Source: V1-33 sp964523105 (GTDB lineage Bacteria > Verrucomicrobiota > Verrucomicrobiia > Verrucomicrobiales > V1-33). Taken from it: a DNA stretch of 64,000 nucleotides. A program made the position numbers and the translations under genes. Where the stretch lies: NCBI GenBank assembly GCA_964523105.1, contig CAZFZN010000002.1:62001-126000 (forward strand), written 5' to 3'. Below the pieces are notes generated by a model. That model was not told the origin of the DNA. It worked only from the letters and a program-made list of their open reading frames with translations, and made no database searches. This document shows positions 53,805-61,591 of this stretch, piece after piece (within the stretch, counting starts at the first letter, position 1; each line of letters opens with the position of its first letter).

Positions 53805-53812
53805 CCTCCCCC

Positions 53813-56800
53813 ATGTTCCTCCACCTCGACGCCGATGCCTTCTTCGCCGCGGTCGAGCAGGCCGCGGATGCCCGCCTGCGCGGACGCCCCGTGGCGGTGG
53901 GCGGAGCGCAGCGCGGGGTCGTTTGCTCCGCCAGTTATGAAGCCCGCGCGTTCGGCATCACCGGCGCCATGCCCACCGCCCGGGCGCGCAAACTGTGCCC
54001 GAAACTCATCGTGCTGCCGCCGAATTTCGAACTCTACGAACTCTTCAGCCGCCGCATGTTCTCCTACGCCCACGACTTCACGCCGATGGTGGAGATCGGG
54101 TCCATCGACGAGGGCTACATGGATTTGTCAGGCTGCCGCGGAAAGTCGCCGGGCGAAATCGGGCGCACCATCCGCCGCGCCATCATGCAGAGCATGAAGA
54201 TCACCGTCTCCGAGGGCATCGGGCGCAACAAACTCGTGTCTCAGATCGCCTCCAAAGTGAGCAAGCCCGCCGGCTTTGTGGAGGTGGAGCGCGGTCACGA
54301 GTGCGGGTTTCTGCATCCGCTCGCCGCCAAATGGCTGCCGGGCGTGGGACCGAAACTGGAGGCCGTGTTCCGCACGGCGGGCCTTGAGAAAATCGCGCAC
54401 GTCGCCGCCACGCCGCCGCATTTACTGGCCCTGCTCGCCGGCGGCGCCGCGCCGCAGCTGCATGCCTTCGCTCATGGCGAGGACGACCGGCCGGTCATTC
54501 CCGATCCGCCCGCGGCGAAGAGTTATGGCATGCAGGAAACCTTCGCCGAAGACGTGACGGATGAAGCATGGCTCATCGCCAAACTGCGCACCATGGCCGA
54601 CGCCCTCATGGCCCGTGTGCGCAGTGAGTCGCGCGCCATTCGCACCGTGACGCTGCGCCTGCGCTACAACGACATGAGCGAATGTCAGCGCAGCGACAGC
54701 CTCGCCGAACCCGTGGACCTCGAACACGAAATCTACCCGCTCCTGCCGCGTCTCCTCGCCCGCGCATGGGAGCGCCGCGTGAGCGTGCGCCTGCTCTCGC
54801 TGCGCTTCACGCAGATCTACCAGGGAGGATTGATGCGCGAACTGCCGCTGGAGGGCATCGCCGTGAGCGATGAACGCCGCCACCGGCTCGCCTGCACCGT
54901 GGATGCCATGCGCAGTGCGCGGCAGTCCATCATGCGCGGCCACGACCTCTGGCTGCACCGCCGCGACGGAAAACCCGCGCCTGCGCTCGTCGCGGAGGAA
55001 TGTAACGAGGCACGGGACGCCCGCAGCAAGGCCGTCCCGGCCTTGTCCACTGCACCGGTCCCGGCCGCCGCCTTTGGAAAGCGCGCCCTCCGCAACAAAG
55101 GCGCTCCTTTGTATGATGAGCCGGGCAAAGCGGAGCCGGAGAAAACCGCGACCGCGACGATTCTGCTGCCGCGCGCCTATGCCATGTCCTCCCTGACAAA
55201 CCGCGCGCTGCGGGAGCGCCCGAAATCCACCGCCGCTCCAGCGCACCGCGCCGGTGTGCGCACCGTGGCCATGCTCAACGTGAAGAGCTGTTACAGTTTC
55301 ATGGATTCGCTGCTCACCATTCCGGCGATCATCAAAGCCGCTCTCGCCCGCGGCGTGAATGCCATCGCCATTACCGATCCGAACCTCCACGCCGCCGTCC
55401 CGTTTTATCAGGCCGCCAAAGCCGCGGGGATCAAACCCGTCATCGCCGCGGAAGTGGTCATCGCCGGACGGAAAATGAACGCCTATGTGCAAAACGCCGC
55501 AGGCCATCAGAACCTCTGCCGGCTGTTGAGCACGGATGCGCGCGGGAAGCCGGTGTACGAATTCCCGTCTGCGGCCCCATTGCCTGCCGTGTGTGAGGAG
55601 CCGTCCATGTGTGAATCGTCCTCCAAAGCAAAAAGAACCCCGGAGGGGTTGACCATGAATAGCCGGGGGTTCGTGAGGCACGAACGAACCCCCGGTTTGC
55701 CGCAAAATGAATCTCTATCCCGGAGGGGTAGCCCCATACTGGATACGCCCGTACCATCAGCATTGGGGAACCCCTCAGGGGTTCAGATTTTCTCTCCCGG
55801 GTTCCAGGGGTTAAAACCCCCGGCTATTCATGGGCAACCCCTCCGGGGTTCGATTCATGGGGGCCGCCTCCGGGATTCTATGACGCCGCCGGCGAGCCGC
55901 AACGCAAACGCGCCGCCGGCGAACGCCATTCCCGGGCTCATCCTCGTTCCCGCGGACACTTTTCCGGAAATCCGCTATCTCTCGCCCGCGGACGTCACGC
56001 GGTACGACATCGTGCAGAGCATCCGCACCCTGACACTGCTGCACGAATCCCACCCGGCGAAGCGGCGCGGCGATTGCCACTGGCCGGAGGCCGCGGACAT
56101 TCCGCCGGAACTGGCCCGGCTCGCCGCGGACATTGCGGACCGCTGTCAGTTCGACTTCGATTTCCAAACCCTGCGCTTTCCGCGCTATGCACCGCCGGAC
56201 GGATCGACGCCCGCAGCGATGCTGCGGCGGCTGGCGGAGGAGGGCCTGACAAAACGCTACGGTGACGAGGCACACCAGCACCGCGCGCAGCTCGACGAGG
56301 AACTCAGCATTATCAGCGAGGTCAGCTACGAGGAATATTTTCTCGCCGTGTGGGATATTCTCCAGGAATGCCGGCGGCGCGGGATTGCGTGGATCACGCG
56401 CGGCAGTGCCGCGGATTCGCTGGTGTGTTATTGTCTCGAAATTTCGGGCGTGTGCCCTGTGCGGTTCGATCTTTATTTCCGCCGCTTTTTGAACCGTGAG
56501 CGCATGGCGCTGCAAAAGCTCCCGGACATCGACATCGATTTCGCGCACGACAAAAAGGACGCGGTCACCGAACTGATTCTCGAACGCTACGGCGCGGAGC
56601 ATGCCGCGATCGTCGGCGGATTCAGCACCTTTCAGGCGCGCAGTGCGGTGGCGGAGGTGGCCAAGGTCCTCGGCGTGGCCGAGCGCGACATCCGGCAGCT
56701 CACCACACGGCTGCCGCACTCGCACACGCACTGGCTGCCGGAGGCCATCGCCGCGAATCATCTCGCGTTCGACTTTCCCGTGCAGGAGGAACCCTATCGC

Positions 56801-58840
56801 ACGGCCATTGCCACGGCGGTGTTTCTCGACGGCTTCCCGCGCTACGCCAAAATGCATCCGTGCGGCGTCATCGTGTCGCGCGATCCCATTCACAGCCTCA
56901 CGCCGACGTTCGTGTCGCAAAAGGGCTGGCCCACCTCGCATTTCGACATGGATGCCGTGGAGGCCGTGGGGCTTATCAAGCTCGACATCCTCGCGCAGGG
57001 CGGACTGGCCGTGATCCGCGATGCCTGTGCGATGCTGGCGGAGCGCGGGGTGCTTCTGGATTTTGCAGGTGATGTTCTACGGGGAGCACAGGCGCCCTCG
57101 CCTGTAGTGAACGGCGCCCCCGCCGTTCACTCGAAAACAACGGCGCAGCCGCACTCTTTATCGGAGGGCCATGCCGCGCGCGATCCGGAGTGCGGCTGCG
57201 CCGGAGGATTGCAAGAGTTCCCCGCGGGGGCGCGGGAAACTACAGTCGGGGCGCCTGTGCTCCCCTGGGAGGATGCGAACATCTGGCACATGATCTCCAG
57301 CGGTCAGAGCCGCGGCGTGCATCACATCGAGAGCCCGGCCATGTGCAGTCTGGCGCGCATGGCGCGGGTGCGGAATATCGATGTGCTCATCGCCATCGTG
57401 AGTGTCATTCGTCCCGGGGCGGCGAACAATCTGAAGAAACTGCAGTTCTCGCGCCGCGCACAGGGGCTGGAGCCGGTGGAGTATGTGCATCCGAGTCTCG
57501 AACCGGTGCTGCGGAGCACGTTCGGCGTCATCGCCTACGAAGAACACATCCTGCAAATCTGTGAGGCCTTCGCCGGGCTCGACGGCGGCCGCGCCGACCT
57601 GCTGCGCCGCGCGCTCGTGAAGCAGGATGTGAGGAAGATCGACGAGGTGGGCGAAGAATTCGCCGTCTCCGCCCTGAAGAAAGGACGCACGGAGGAGGAG
57701 ATCAAAGCGGTGTGGCAGCTGGTGTCAGGGTTTCAGGGCTATGCGTTCTGCCGCGCGCACAGCACGGCCTACGGCGTGGAGGCCTATCAGGGGGCGTATC
57801 TGAAATGCTATCACGCGCCGGAGTTTCTCGCCGCCGTCCTCACCAACGGAAAGGGATTCTACAGCGCACAGGCCTACACCCTGGAATGCCGCCGGCTGGG
57901 CATCGGTTTCCGGCTGCCGTGTGTGAATGCCTCGCGGGAGGGGTATTGGGTGGAGTGGGAGGATCAGCCCGTAGCAAGGCCGTCCCGGCCTTGTCCCGCC
58001 ACACCGGATGAACCGGTCACGGCAACTCAATTCTCCCCGTCACCGGCCCCAACAGCCCAGCCCCAACGGGGCGACAAGGCGTCCCTTCCGTGCAGCGACA
58101 AGGCCGGGACGGCCTTGCTACGGCTCCCGCTCTGCGCCGCCAAAGACCTCACGGAGCGCACCCTCTCCCGCGCCGCCGCGGAGCGTGCGCGTGCGCCGTT
58201 CGCATCGCTGGCGGATTTCGTGCAGCGCGTCTCCCCTTCCCCGGCGGAAATGCTCACCCTGATCCGCGCGGGCGCGTTCGACAGTTTCGGCGACCCGCGG
58301 CCGGTGCAGTTCTGGCAGGCGCGCAGCCTCGGCTACTGGCCGCCGGGCAGCGAATCTCTCTTCCCCGCCACGCCGCAGGTGGACGGCTTGCCGGCATTCC
58401 TCAAGCCACCCGGCCGCCTCGCCGTTTTGCGCGATGAGATGGAACTCTTCGGCTTCACCGTCAGCGGTCATCCGCTCGATCTGCACGCGGACGTTCCCTG
58501 GGACACTTACTGTCCCATCACGCGGCTCCCGGAATTTCCCGGGCAGCGGGTGATCGTGTGCGGGCTGATCATCGAGGAACGGCTCCACCGGCAAATCACC
58601 GGCGAGGACATGAAGTTCATCACGCTGTGCGACTACACCGGCTTCATCGAATGCGAAATCTTTGCCGAAGCCTATCGCCGCTGGGGCCTGGCGACGGTCC
58701 GCTGGCCGGCGGTGGAGGTGGAGGCCGTCGTCACCGCCTTCGACAACGCCAACGGCTGCACGCTGGATGTGCAGCGCATCGGCAAACCGCGCAGCACCGC
58801 ACGTCTGCGCCGGAGCGCATCGCCGTCACCGGCATCATGA
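53813..58840 (+). CDS. Fused Y-family (DinB) and C-family (DnaE2-like) DNA polymerase
   Basis: A 1675-residue single frame. Residues 1 to about 390 are a complete DinB-like polymerase: HLDADAFFAAVE at the start and SIDEGYMD with Asp99-Glu100, so the catalytic acids (Asp6/Asp99/Glu100) are present, unlike ImuB; the finger, thumb and little-finger regions follow. After a linker, residues from about 482 form DnaE: a PHP domain whose metal ligands are lost (LNVKS for LHVHS, TDPN for TDHG), the palm with catalytic PDIDIDF near 904-910, fingers (TRGSAADSL upstream), a helix-hairpin region and an OB fold (about 1570-1660). DinB plus DnaE2 would be about 1430-1450 residues; most of the excess is repeat-derived insertions at about 403-412, 608-680, 1090-1151 and 1386-1437. 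It follows lexA by 82 bp. I infer a LexA-controlled translesion polymerase; separate internal translation starts (such as ATG 55183) cannot be ruled out. Confidence 0.85.
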   Translation: MFLHLDADAFFAAVEQAADARLRGRPVAVGGAQRGVVCSASYEARAFGITGAMPTARARKLCPKLIVLPPNFELYELFSRRMFSYAHDFTPMVEIGSIDEGYMDLSGCRGKSPGEIGRTIRRAIMQSMKITVSEGIGRNKLVSQIASKVSKPAGFVEVERGHECGFLHPLAAKWLPGVGPKLEAVFRTAGLEKIAHVAATPPHLLALLAGGAAPQLHAFAHGEDDRPVIPDPPAAKSYGMQETFAEDVTDEAWLIAKLRTMADALMARVRSESRAIRTVTLRLRYNDMSECQRSDSLAEPVDLEHEIYPLLPRLLARAWERRVSVRLLSLRFTQIYQGGLMRELPLEGIAVSDERRHRLACTVDAMRSARQSIMRGHDLWLHRRDGKPAPALVAEECNEARDARSKAVPALSTAPVPAAAFGKRALRNKGAPLYDEPGKAEPEKTATATILLPRAYAMSSLTNRALRERPKSTAAPAHRAGVRTVAMLNVKSCYSFMDSLLTIPAIIKAALARGVNAIAITDPNLHAAVPFYQAAKAAGIKPVIAAEVVIAGRKMNAYVQNAAGHQNLCRLLSTDARGKPVYEFPSAAPLPAVCEEPSMCESSSKAKRTPEGLTMNSRGFVRHERTPGLPQNESLSRRGSPILDTPVPSALGNPSGVQIFSPGFQGLKPPAIHGQPLRGSIHGGRLRDSMTPPASRNANAPPANAIPGLILVPADTFPEIRYLSPADVTRYDIVQSIRTLTLLHESHPAKRRGDCHWPEAADIPPELARLAADIADRCQFDFDFQTLRFPRYAPPDGSTPAAMLRRLAEEGLTKRYGDEAHQHRAQLDEELSIISEVSYEEYFLAVWDILQECRRRGIAWITRGSAADSLVCYCLEISGVCPVRFDLYFRRFLNRERMALQKLPDIDIDFAHDKKDAVTELILERYGAEHAAIVGGFSTFQARSAVAEVAKVLGVAERDIRQLTTRLPHSHTHWLPEAIAANHLAFDFPVQEEPYRTAIATAVFLDGFPRYAKMHPCGVIVSRDPIHSLTPTFVSQKGWPTSHFDMDAVEAVGLIKLDILAQGGLAVIRDACAMLAERGVLLDFAGDVLRGAQAPSPVVNGAPAVHSKTTAQPHSLSEGHAARDPECGCAGGLQEFPAGARETTVGAPVLPWEDANIWHMISSGQSRGVHHIESPAMCSLARMARVRNIDVLIAIVSVIRPGAANNLKKLQFSRRAQGLEPVEYVHPSLEPVLRSTFGVIAYEEHILQICEAFAGLDGGRADLLRRALVKQDVRKIDEVGEEFAVSALKKGRTEEEIKAVWQLVSGFQGYAFCRAHSTAYGVEAYQGAYLKCYHAPEFLAAVLTNGKGFYSAQAYTLECRRLGIGFRLPCVNASREGYWVEWEDQPVARPSRPCPATPDEPVTATQFSPSPAPTAQPQRGDKASLPCSDKAGTALLRLPLCAAKDLTERTLSRAAAERARAPFASLADFVQRVSPSPAEMLTLIRAGAFDSFGDPRPVQFWQARSLGYWPPGSESLFPATPQVDGLPAFLKPPGRLAVLRDEMELFGFTVSGHPLDLHADVPWDTYCPITRLPEFPGQRVIVCGLIIEERLHRQITGEDMKFITLCDYTGFIECEIFAEAYRRWGLATVRWPAVEVEAVVTAFDNANGCTLDVQRIGKPRSTARLRRSASPSPAS
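55021..55047. repeat. Family A unit in the polymerase linker
   Basis: A single 27-bp unit with core AAGGCCGTCCCGGCCTT, differing at one base from the left unit at 57969-57995. It encodes residues about 403-412 in the linker between the DinB and DnaE parts. A second short palindrome (GGAAAGCGC...GCGCTCC, about 55075-55112) follows and may belong to another repeat type. Confidence 0.75.
55635..55851. repeat. Family C inverted-repeat element in the PHP-domain region
   Basis: Arms 55635-55671 and 55815-55851 are inverted copies of 37 bp with one mismatch (core AACCCCGGAGGGGTT, then ATGAATAGCCGGGGG). Internal shorter copies (tatcccggaggggta, 55718-; ggaacccctcaggggttc, 55767-) show it is composite. 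It is read in frame as residues about 608-680 of the polymerase. Confidence 0.85.
57081..57265. repeat. Family B inverted-repeat element inside the DnaE part
   Basis: Bounded by the same perfect 17-bp inverted repeats as the 33552-33731 copy (57081-57097, 57249-57265). Inside are AGTGAACGGCG-N4-CGCCGTTCACT (57106-57131) and a second stem CGGCGCAGCCGCACTC/GAGTGCGGCTGCGCCG (57141-57156, 57188-57203). Translated as residues about 1090-1151. Confidence 0.88.
57969..58123. repeat. Family A element with perfect 27-bp terminal inverted repeats
   Basis: Arms 57969-57995 and 58097-58123 are exact inverted copies (CCGTAGCAAGGCCGTCCCGG...), each itself palindromic in its core. The interior (57996-58096) is low-complexity Pro/Ser/Thr/Gln coding. 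Translated as residues about 1386-1437. Confidence 0.9.
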
Positions 58841-58853
58841 CGTCATGACGTCA
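58838..58853. other. Palindrome holding both stop codons of convergent genes
   Basis: TGACGTCATGACGTCA is a perfect 16-bp palindrome. The plus-strand polymerase stop (58838-58840) and the minus-strand gene's stop (58851-58853) are its two ends. It may be a coincidence of a duplicated TGACGTCA or a short bidirectional signal. Confidence 0.6.
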
Positions 58854-60236
58854 CTGCCCGCCCGGCGGCGCGGGGAATTTCTCCTCCGCGGCTTTGGCAA
58901 AGGCGGGATCGGTGGCGCTGAGCAGCGTGACGGTCCGGCCGTCCCGGCGCAGCCGGATGATGCGGTGGGGATCGTCCACGCGGAACTGGTTCGGCACAGC
59001 ATCGTATTCCTTCTGCCAGGGAATGAGATGGCGCGACATGAGACTGGTGCGCTGCGCGGCGAAAAACTCCTCCGCATCCTTCTCCGTGATCCAGACGCTG
59101 CGCCAGAGCACATGGTCGCCGTGCTCCGCGGGGCCTGGCCAGACCACGTAGCGGTCGCCCGCCCAGCCCGCGGTGGCGGCTTCGGCTTCGTCCACGGCGA
59201 AGTATTTGCGTGCGAGGAAGAAGGCGCCGGCCTCTCCGGCGACATTGCTGAAGAGCGCGGGCACGCCATTCACCGAAGTGTCAGGGAAGGAAACTTTCAC
59301 CGGATCGAACGGCAGCGGCGCGAAATAGAGTTCCTGCATGTGCAGAATCTCCGCGGAGGAGCGCGGCGGCCGTGAGTAGGCGGCGTTCACCGCGGCCAGC
59401 CCGCCTTTTTGGTGGAGTTCCTGCACGAACAGATTGCCCGCGTCCTCCGACCACTTCCATGTCTCCGTGAGATATTGCGGCGCCGTGGGCACGGGCGGCG
59501 GGGCCGGCGCCTGACCTTTGTCGAAATTCGCCCGGGCACGGTCGCTGAGGGTGAACCGCACGCGGCTGAAACTGGCGTCGCCGCGAAAGAGCGAGAGGCG
59601 CGCGAGCAGCGCGTCGTCATTGTCAGGCTCCGGCGCCGGGGAGGCGGCCGCGAAATTCTGCGCGATGAGCACGGGCAGCAGCGCCCCGGCGAAAAGTTCC
59701 CGGCTGTCCGCCCGGGCGAGGGAGGAGTCCGATTGATAGTAAAACCGGCCGGAGGACTCGTCGTAGAACCCGCCGGGCCGGTTCTGCGCGAGATTGGCCA
59801 CGGCGGCGGCGTAGTCGAATTCGGAATCCACGAACCCCATGGCGAGGGCCGCGCGCACCCGGGTCTGCACCACTTCCGGCGTGAGGCCTGCGGTGGCCTG
59901 CGCGGCGAGACGGCTGAGGATTTCCTCCGACGGCACGGCGACGTACTCCGGCACGCGGGCGAAGGCGAGTTCGCGGGAGGCGCGAACACGCTCGGCGACT
60001 TCGGGAGCGGTCGGCGGCGGCTTGGCGGCCTCGAGGGCCTCGGCGAGCTGCCGGCGCAGGTCGTCGTTTTCGCGCTGCAGTTTCTCGAGCGCCGCCGTGT
60101 GCTCCTGACGGGACTGAAACTCTCTCGCCTCACGGATGCGCTCCTCCGTTTTGCGTTCGTAAAGCGTCCAGCACCACACGCCGCCGGCGGCGGCGAGGGA
60201 AACCAGGGACCAGAGAACCGCGCCGGGGTGCATCAT
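58851..60236 (-). CDS. Membrane-anchored coiled-coil protein, function unknown
   Basis: A 461-residue protein with one N-terminal transmembrane helix (about residues 7-24, VLWSLVSLAAAGGVWCW) followed by a long coiled coil (about 27-70, EERIREAREFQ...LQRENDDLRRQLAEALEAA). A globular domain from about 85 to the end has no motif I recognise; it is Ala-rich with repeated aromatic residues. It follows, on the same strand, a small secreted-protein gene (stop-to-start gap 5 bp), so these are one operon. Possibly an envelope-assembly or division-related protein; this is a guess from topology. Confidence 0.65.
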   Translation of the reverse strand: MMHPGAVLWSLVSLAAAGGVWCWTLYERKTEERIREAREFQSRQEHTAALEKLQRENDDLRRQLAEALEAAKPPPTAPEVAERVRASRELAFARVPEYVAVPSEEILSRLAAQATAGLTPEVVQTRVRAALAMGFVDSEFDYAAAVANLAQNRPGGFYDESSGRFYYQSDSSLARADSRELFAGALLPVLIAQNFAAASPAPEPDNDDALLARLSLFRGDASFSRVRFTLSDRARANFDKGQAPAPPPVPTAPQYLTETWKWSEDAGNLFVQELHQKGGLAAVNAAYSRPPRSSAEILHMQELYFAPLPFDPVKVSFPDTSVNGVPALFSNVAGEAGAFFLARKYFAVDEAEAATAGWAGDRYVVWPGPAEHGDHVLWRSVWITEKDAEEFFAAQRTSLMSRHLIPWQKEYDAVPNQFRVDDPHRIIRLRRDGRTVTLLSATDPAFAKAAEEKFPAPPGGQ

Positions 60237-60241
60237 GCGTG

Positions 60242-60865
60242 TCAGGACTTGCGCGGGACCAGAAACCGCTTCCGTGGCTGCCTTGGGGCCGGGGTGCCTG
60301 CCGCCGGCGCCGCTGACGCCGCCGGCTGCGTCACAGCGGGAGCCGCCGTGCCCAGCGGGATGCCGGGCTCGAATTCATCCTGATCCGACTCCACGGGGCG
60401 CGTGGGCCTGACATTGTTCGTCTCGACCTTCGGCTGGGCGCGCGAATCATTGGGATCGTAGGTAAAGGCGACGTGCCGGTTGGCGTAGCGCGGATCCTTG
60501 AGCGCTCCCGGATAAAACAGCCGGCGGACGAGTTTGGCGTCCTTGGTGTACTGGCGCTCCTCCACGAGTTGATCCGTATTCGGATCATAACCGTAGAGAA
60601 TGGTGCCGAGCGGATTGTTTCTGCCGTCGAACACGACGCCCTGACGCGTGCGCCCTTTGGTATCGCAGTAAAAGATGCGTTTGATGATGAGGACGTTGTT
60701 CCGGTAGGTTTTTTCGTGGATTTCGTTTTTGTCGCCGTCCTTCTTCGTCTCCGTGCGGGTGCCGTCCTTGTGCTTGTAGATGCGGGCGAGGGCCTCGACG
60801 GGCCTCGACTGACCGATCGCGGCAGCCGTGCCGCAGAGCAGCAGTGAACAGATGAGGGACTTCAT
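60242..60865 (-). CDS. Small secreted protein with YD-like repeats
   Basis: A 207-residue exported protein; start 60865 gives a signal peptide ending near AIGQS. The mature part (about residues 25-145) has short beta-turn repeats such as TYRNNVLIIKRIFYCDTKGRTR and ILYGYDPNTDQLVEE, resembling RHS/YD turns, then a Pro/Ala-rich tail ending RKRFLVPRKS. No enzymatic motif. It lies just upstream of the coiled-coil gene (5-bp gap), probably one operon. Confidence 0.6.
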   Translation of the reverse strand: MKSLICSLLLCGTAAAIGQSRPVEALARIYKHKDGTRTETKKDGDKNEIHEKTYRNNVLIIKRIFYCDTKGRTRQGVVFDGRNNPLGTILYGYDPNTDQLVEERQYTKDAKLVRRLFYPGALKDPRYANRHVAFTYDPNDSRAQPKVETNNVRPTRPVESDQDEFEPGIPLGTAAPAVTQPAASAAPAAGTPAPRQPRKRFLVPRKS

Positions 60866-60899
60866 GGCGGAAACGGGCATGGGGGGAACGGAAATGTCG

Positions 60900-61481
60900 T
60901 CAGGGAGTGGCGGCGGCGGCTTTGGCCTGTGCCTGGCTGGCTTCGTTGAGGCTGGAGAGGGGCACTTTGTAGGATTTGCCGTCCTTCGTTTTGATGACCA
61001 CGGCGTCTGCGCCGCTCATGCGGACAAAGTAAGCTTTGATGGTCTTGCCCTGGAGGTTGGTCCAGTCCTGCAGCGGCTGAATCTTCTCCGGCTGGCGGGG
61101 CGGAAGCCCGCCGGGCGGACGGTCCGCAGCCTTGCCGTCGAGGGACGCGCCCTCTTCGATCCACTCGCGCAGCAGCTTCACCTCTTTGGCGGAGAGCCGC
61201 TCCTTGCCGCCGGGCGGCATGCGGTCCTTTTCCCTGGTCACGAGGTCGAGGAAATTGCTGCGTTCGGTGTCGAAGGGAACGATCTGGCCCTTGGGGCCGA
61301 TGTCGCCGGCGAAGCGCTTGAGATTGTCGAAAACGTAGCCGGCTTTTTCCTTCTTCGCCTGCTCACTGTGGCACTCATAACAGCGCGCCCGGAGGATCGG
61401 CTGGATGTCTTTTTTGAAATCCGCCGCGCCCGCCGTGGTGACGGCGGTGAAGAGGAGAGTGAGGCGCGCGGAGCGGGTCAT
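60900..61481 (-). CDS. Planctomycete-type cytochrome c with SHD1-like domain
   Basis: A 193-residue exported protein; start 61481 gives a signal peptide ending near AGAA. The haem motif CYECH lies at about residues 34-38 in DIQPILRARCYECHSEQ, with DRMPPGG supplying a plausible Met ligand: this is the PSCyt1 family pattern. The C-terminal 60 residues (WTNLQGKTIKAYFVRM...VPLSSLNEAS) resemble the SLA1 homology domain 1 (SHD1), a small beta fold common in PVC exported proteins. It is divergent from the DUF1549/DUF1553 gene with 110 bp between starts. Confidence 0.85.
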   Translation of the reverse strand: MTRSARLTLLFTAVTTAGAADFKKDIQPILRARCYECHSEQAKKEKAGYVFDNLKRFAGDIGPKGQIVPFDTERSNFLDLVTREKDRMPPGGKERLSAKEVKLLREWIEEGASLDGKAADRPPGGLPPRQPEKIQPLQDWTNLQGKTIKAYFVRMSGADAVVIKTKDGKSYKVPLSSLNEASQAQAKAAAATP

Positions 61482-61591
61482 GCGGGCGCGATCAGACACC
61501 GGTTTGCCCGCCTTCGCAAGCCGGGGGATCACCGGGACTGAAACTTGCGTCCGCGCCGCCGCGTTGGACCATGCGGTTCACCTGTTCCGCC

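Noticed and set aside
55635..58123. Insertion sequence or prophage in the polymerase gene
   Set aside because: There is no transposase or integrase frame; the elements are short (27-217 bp), palindromic and non-coding in style.
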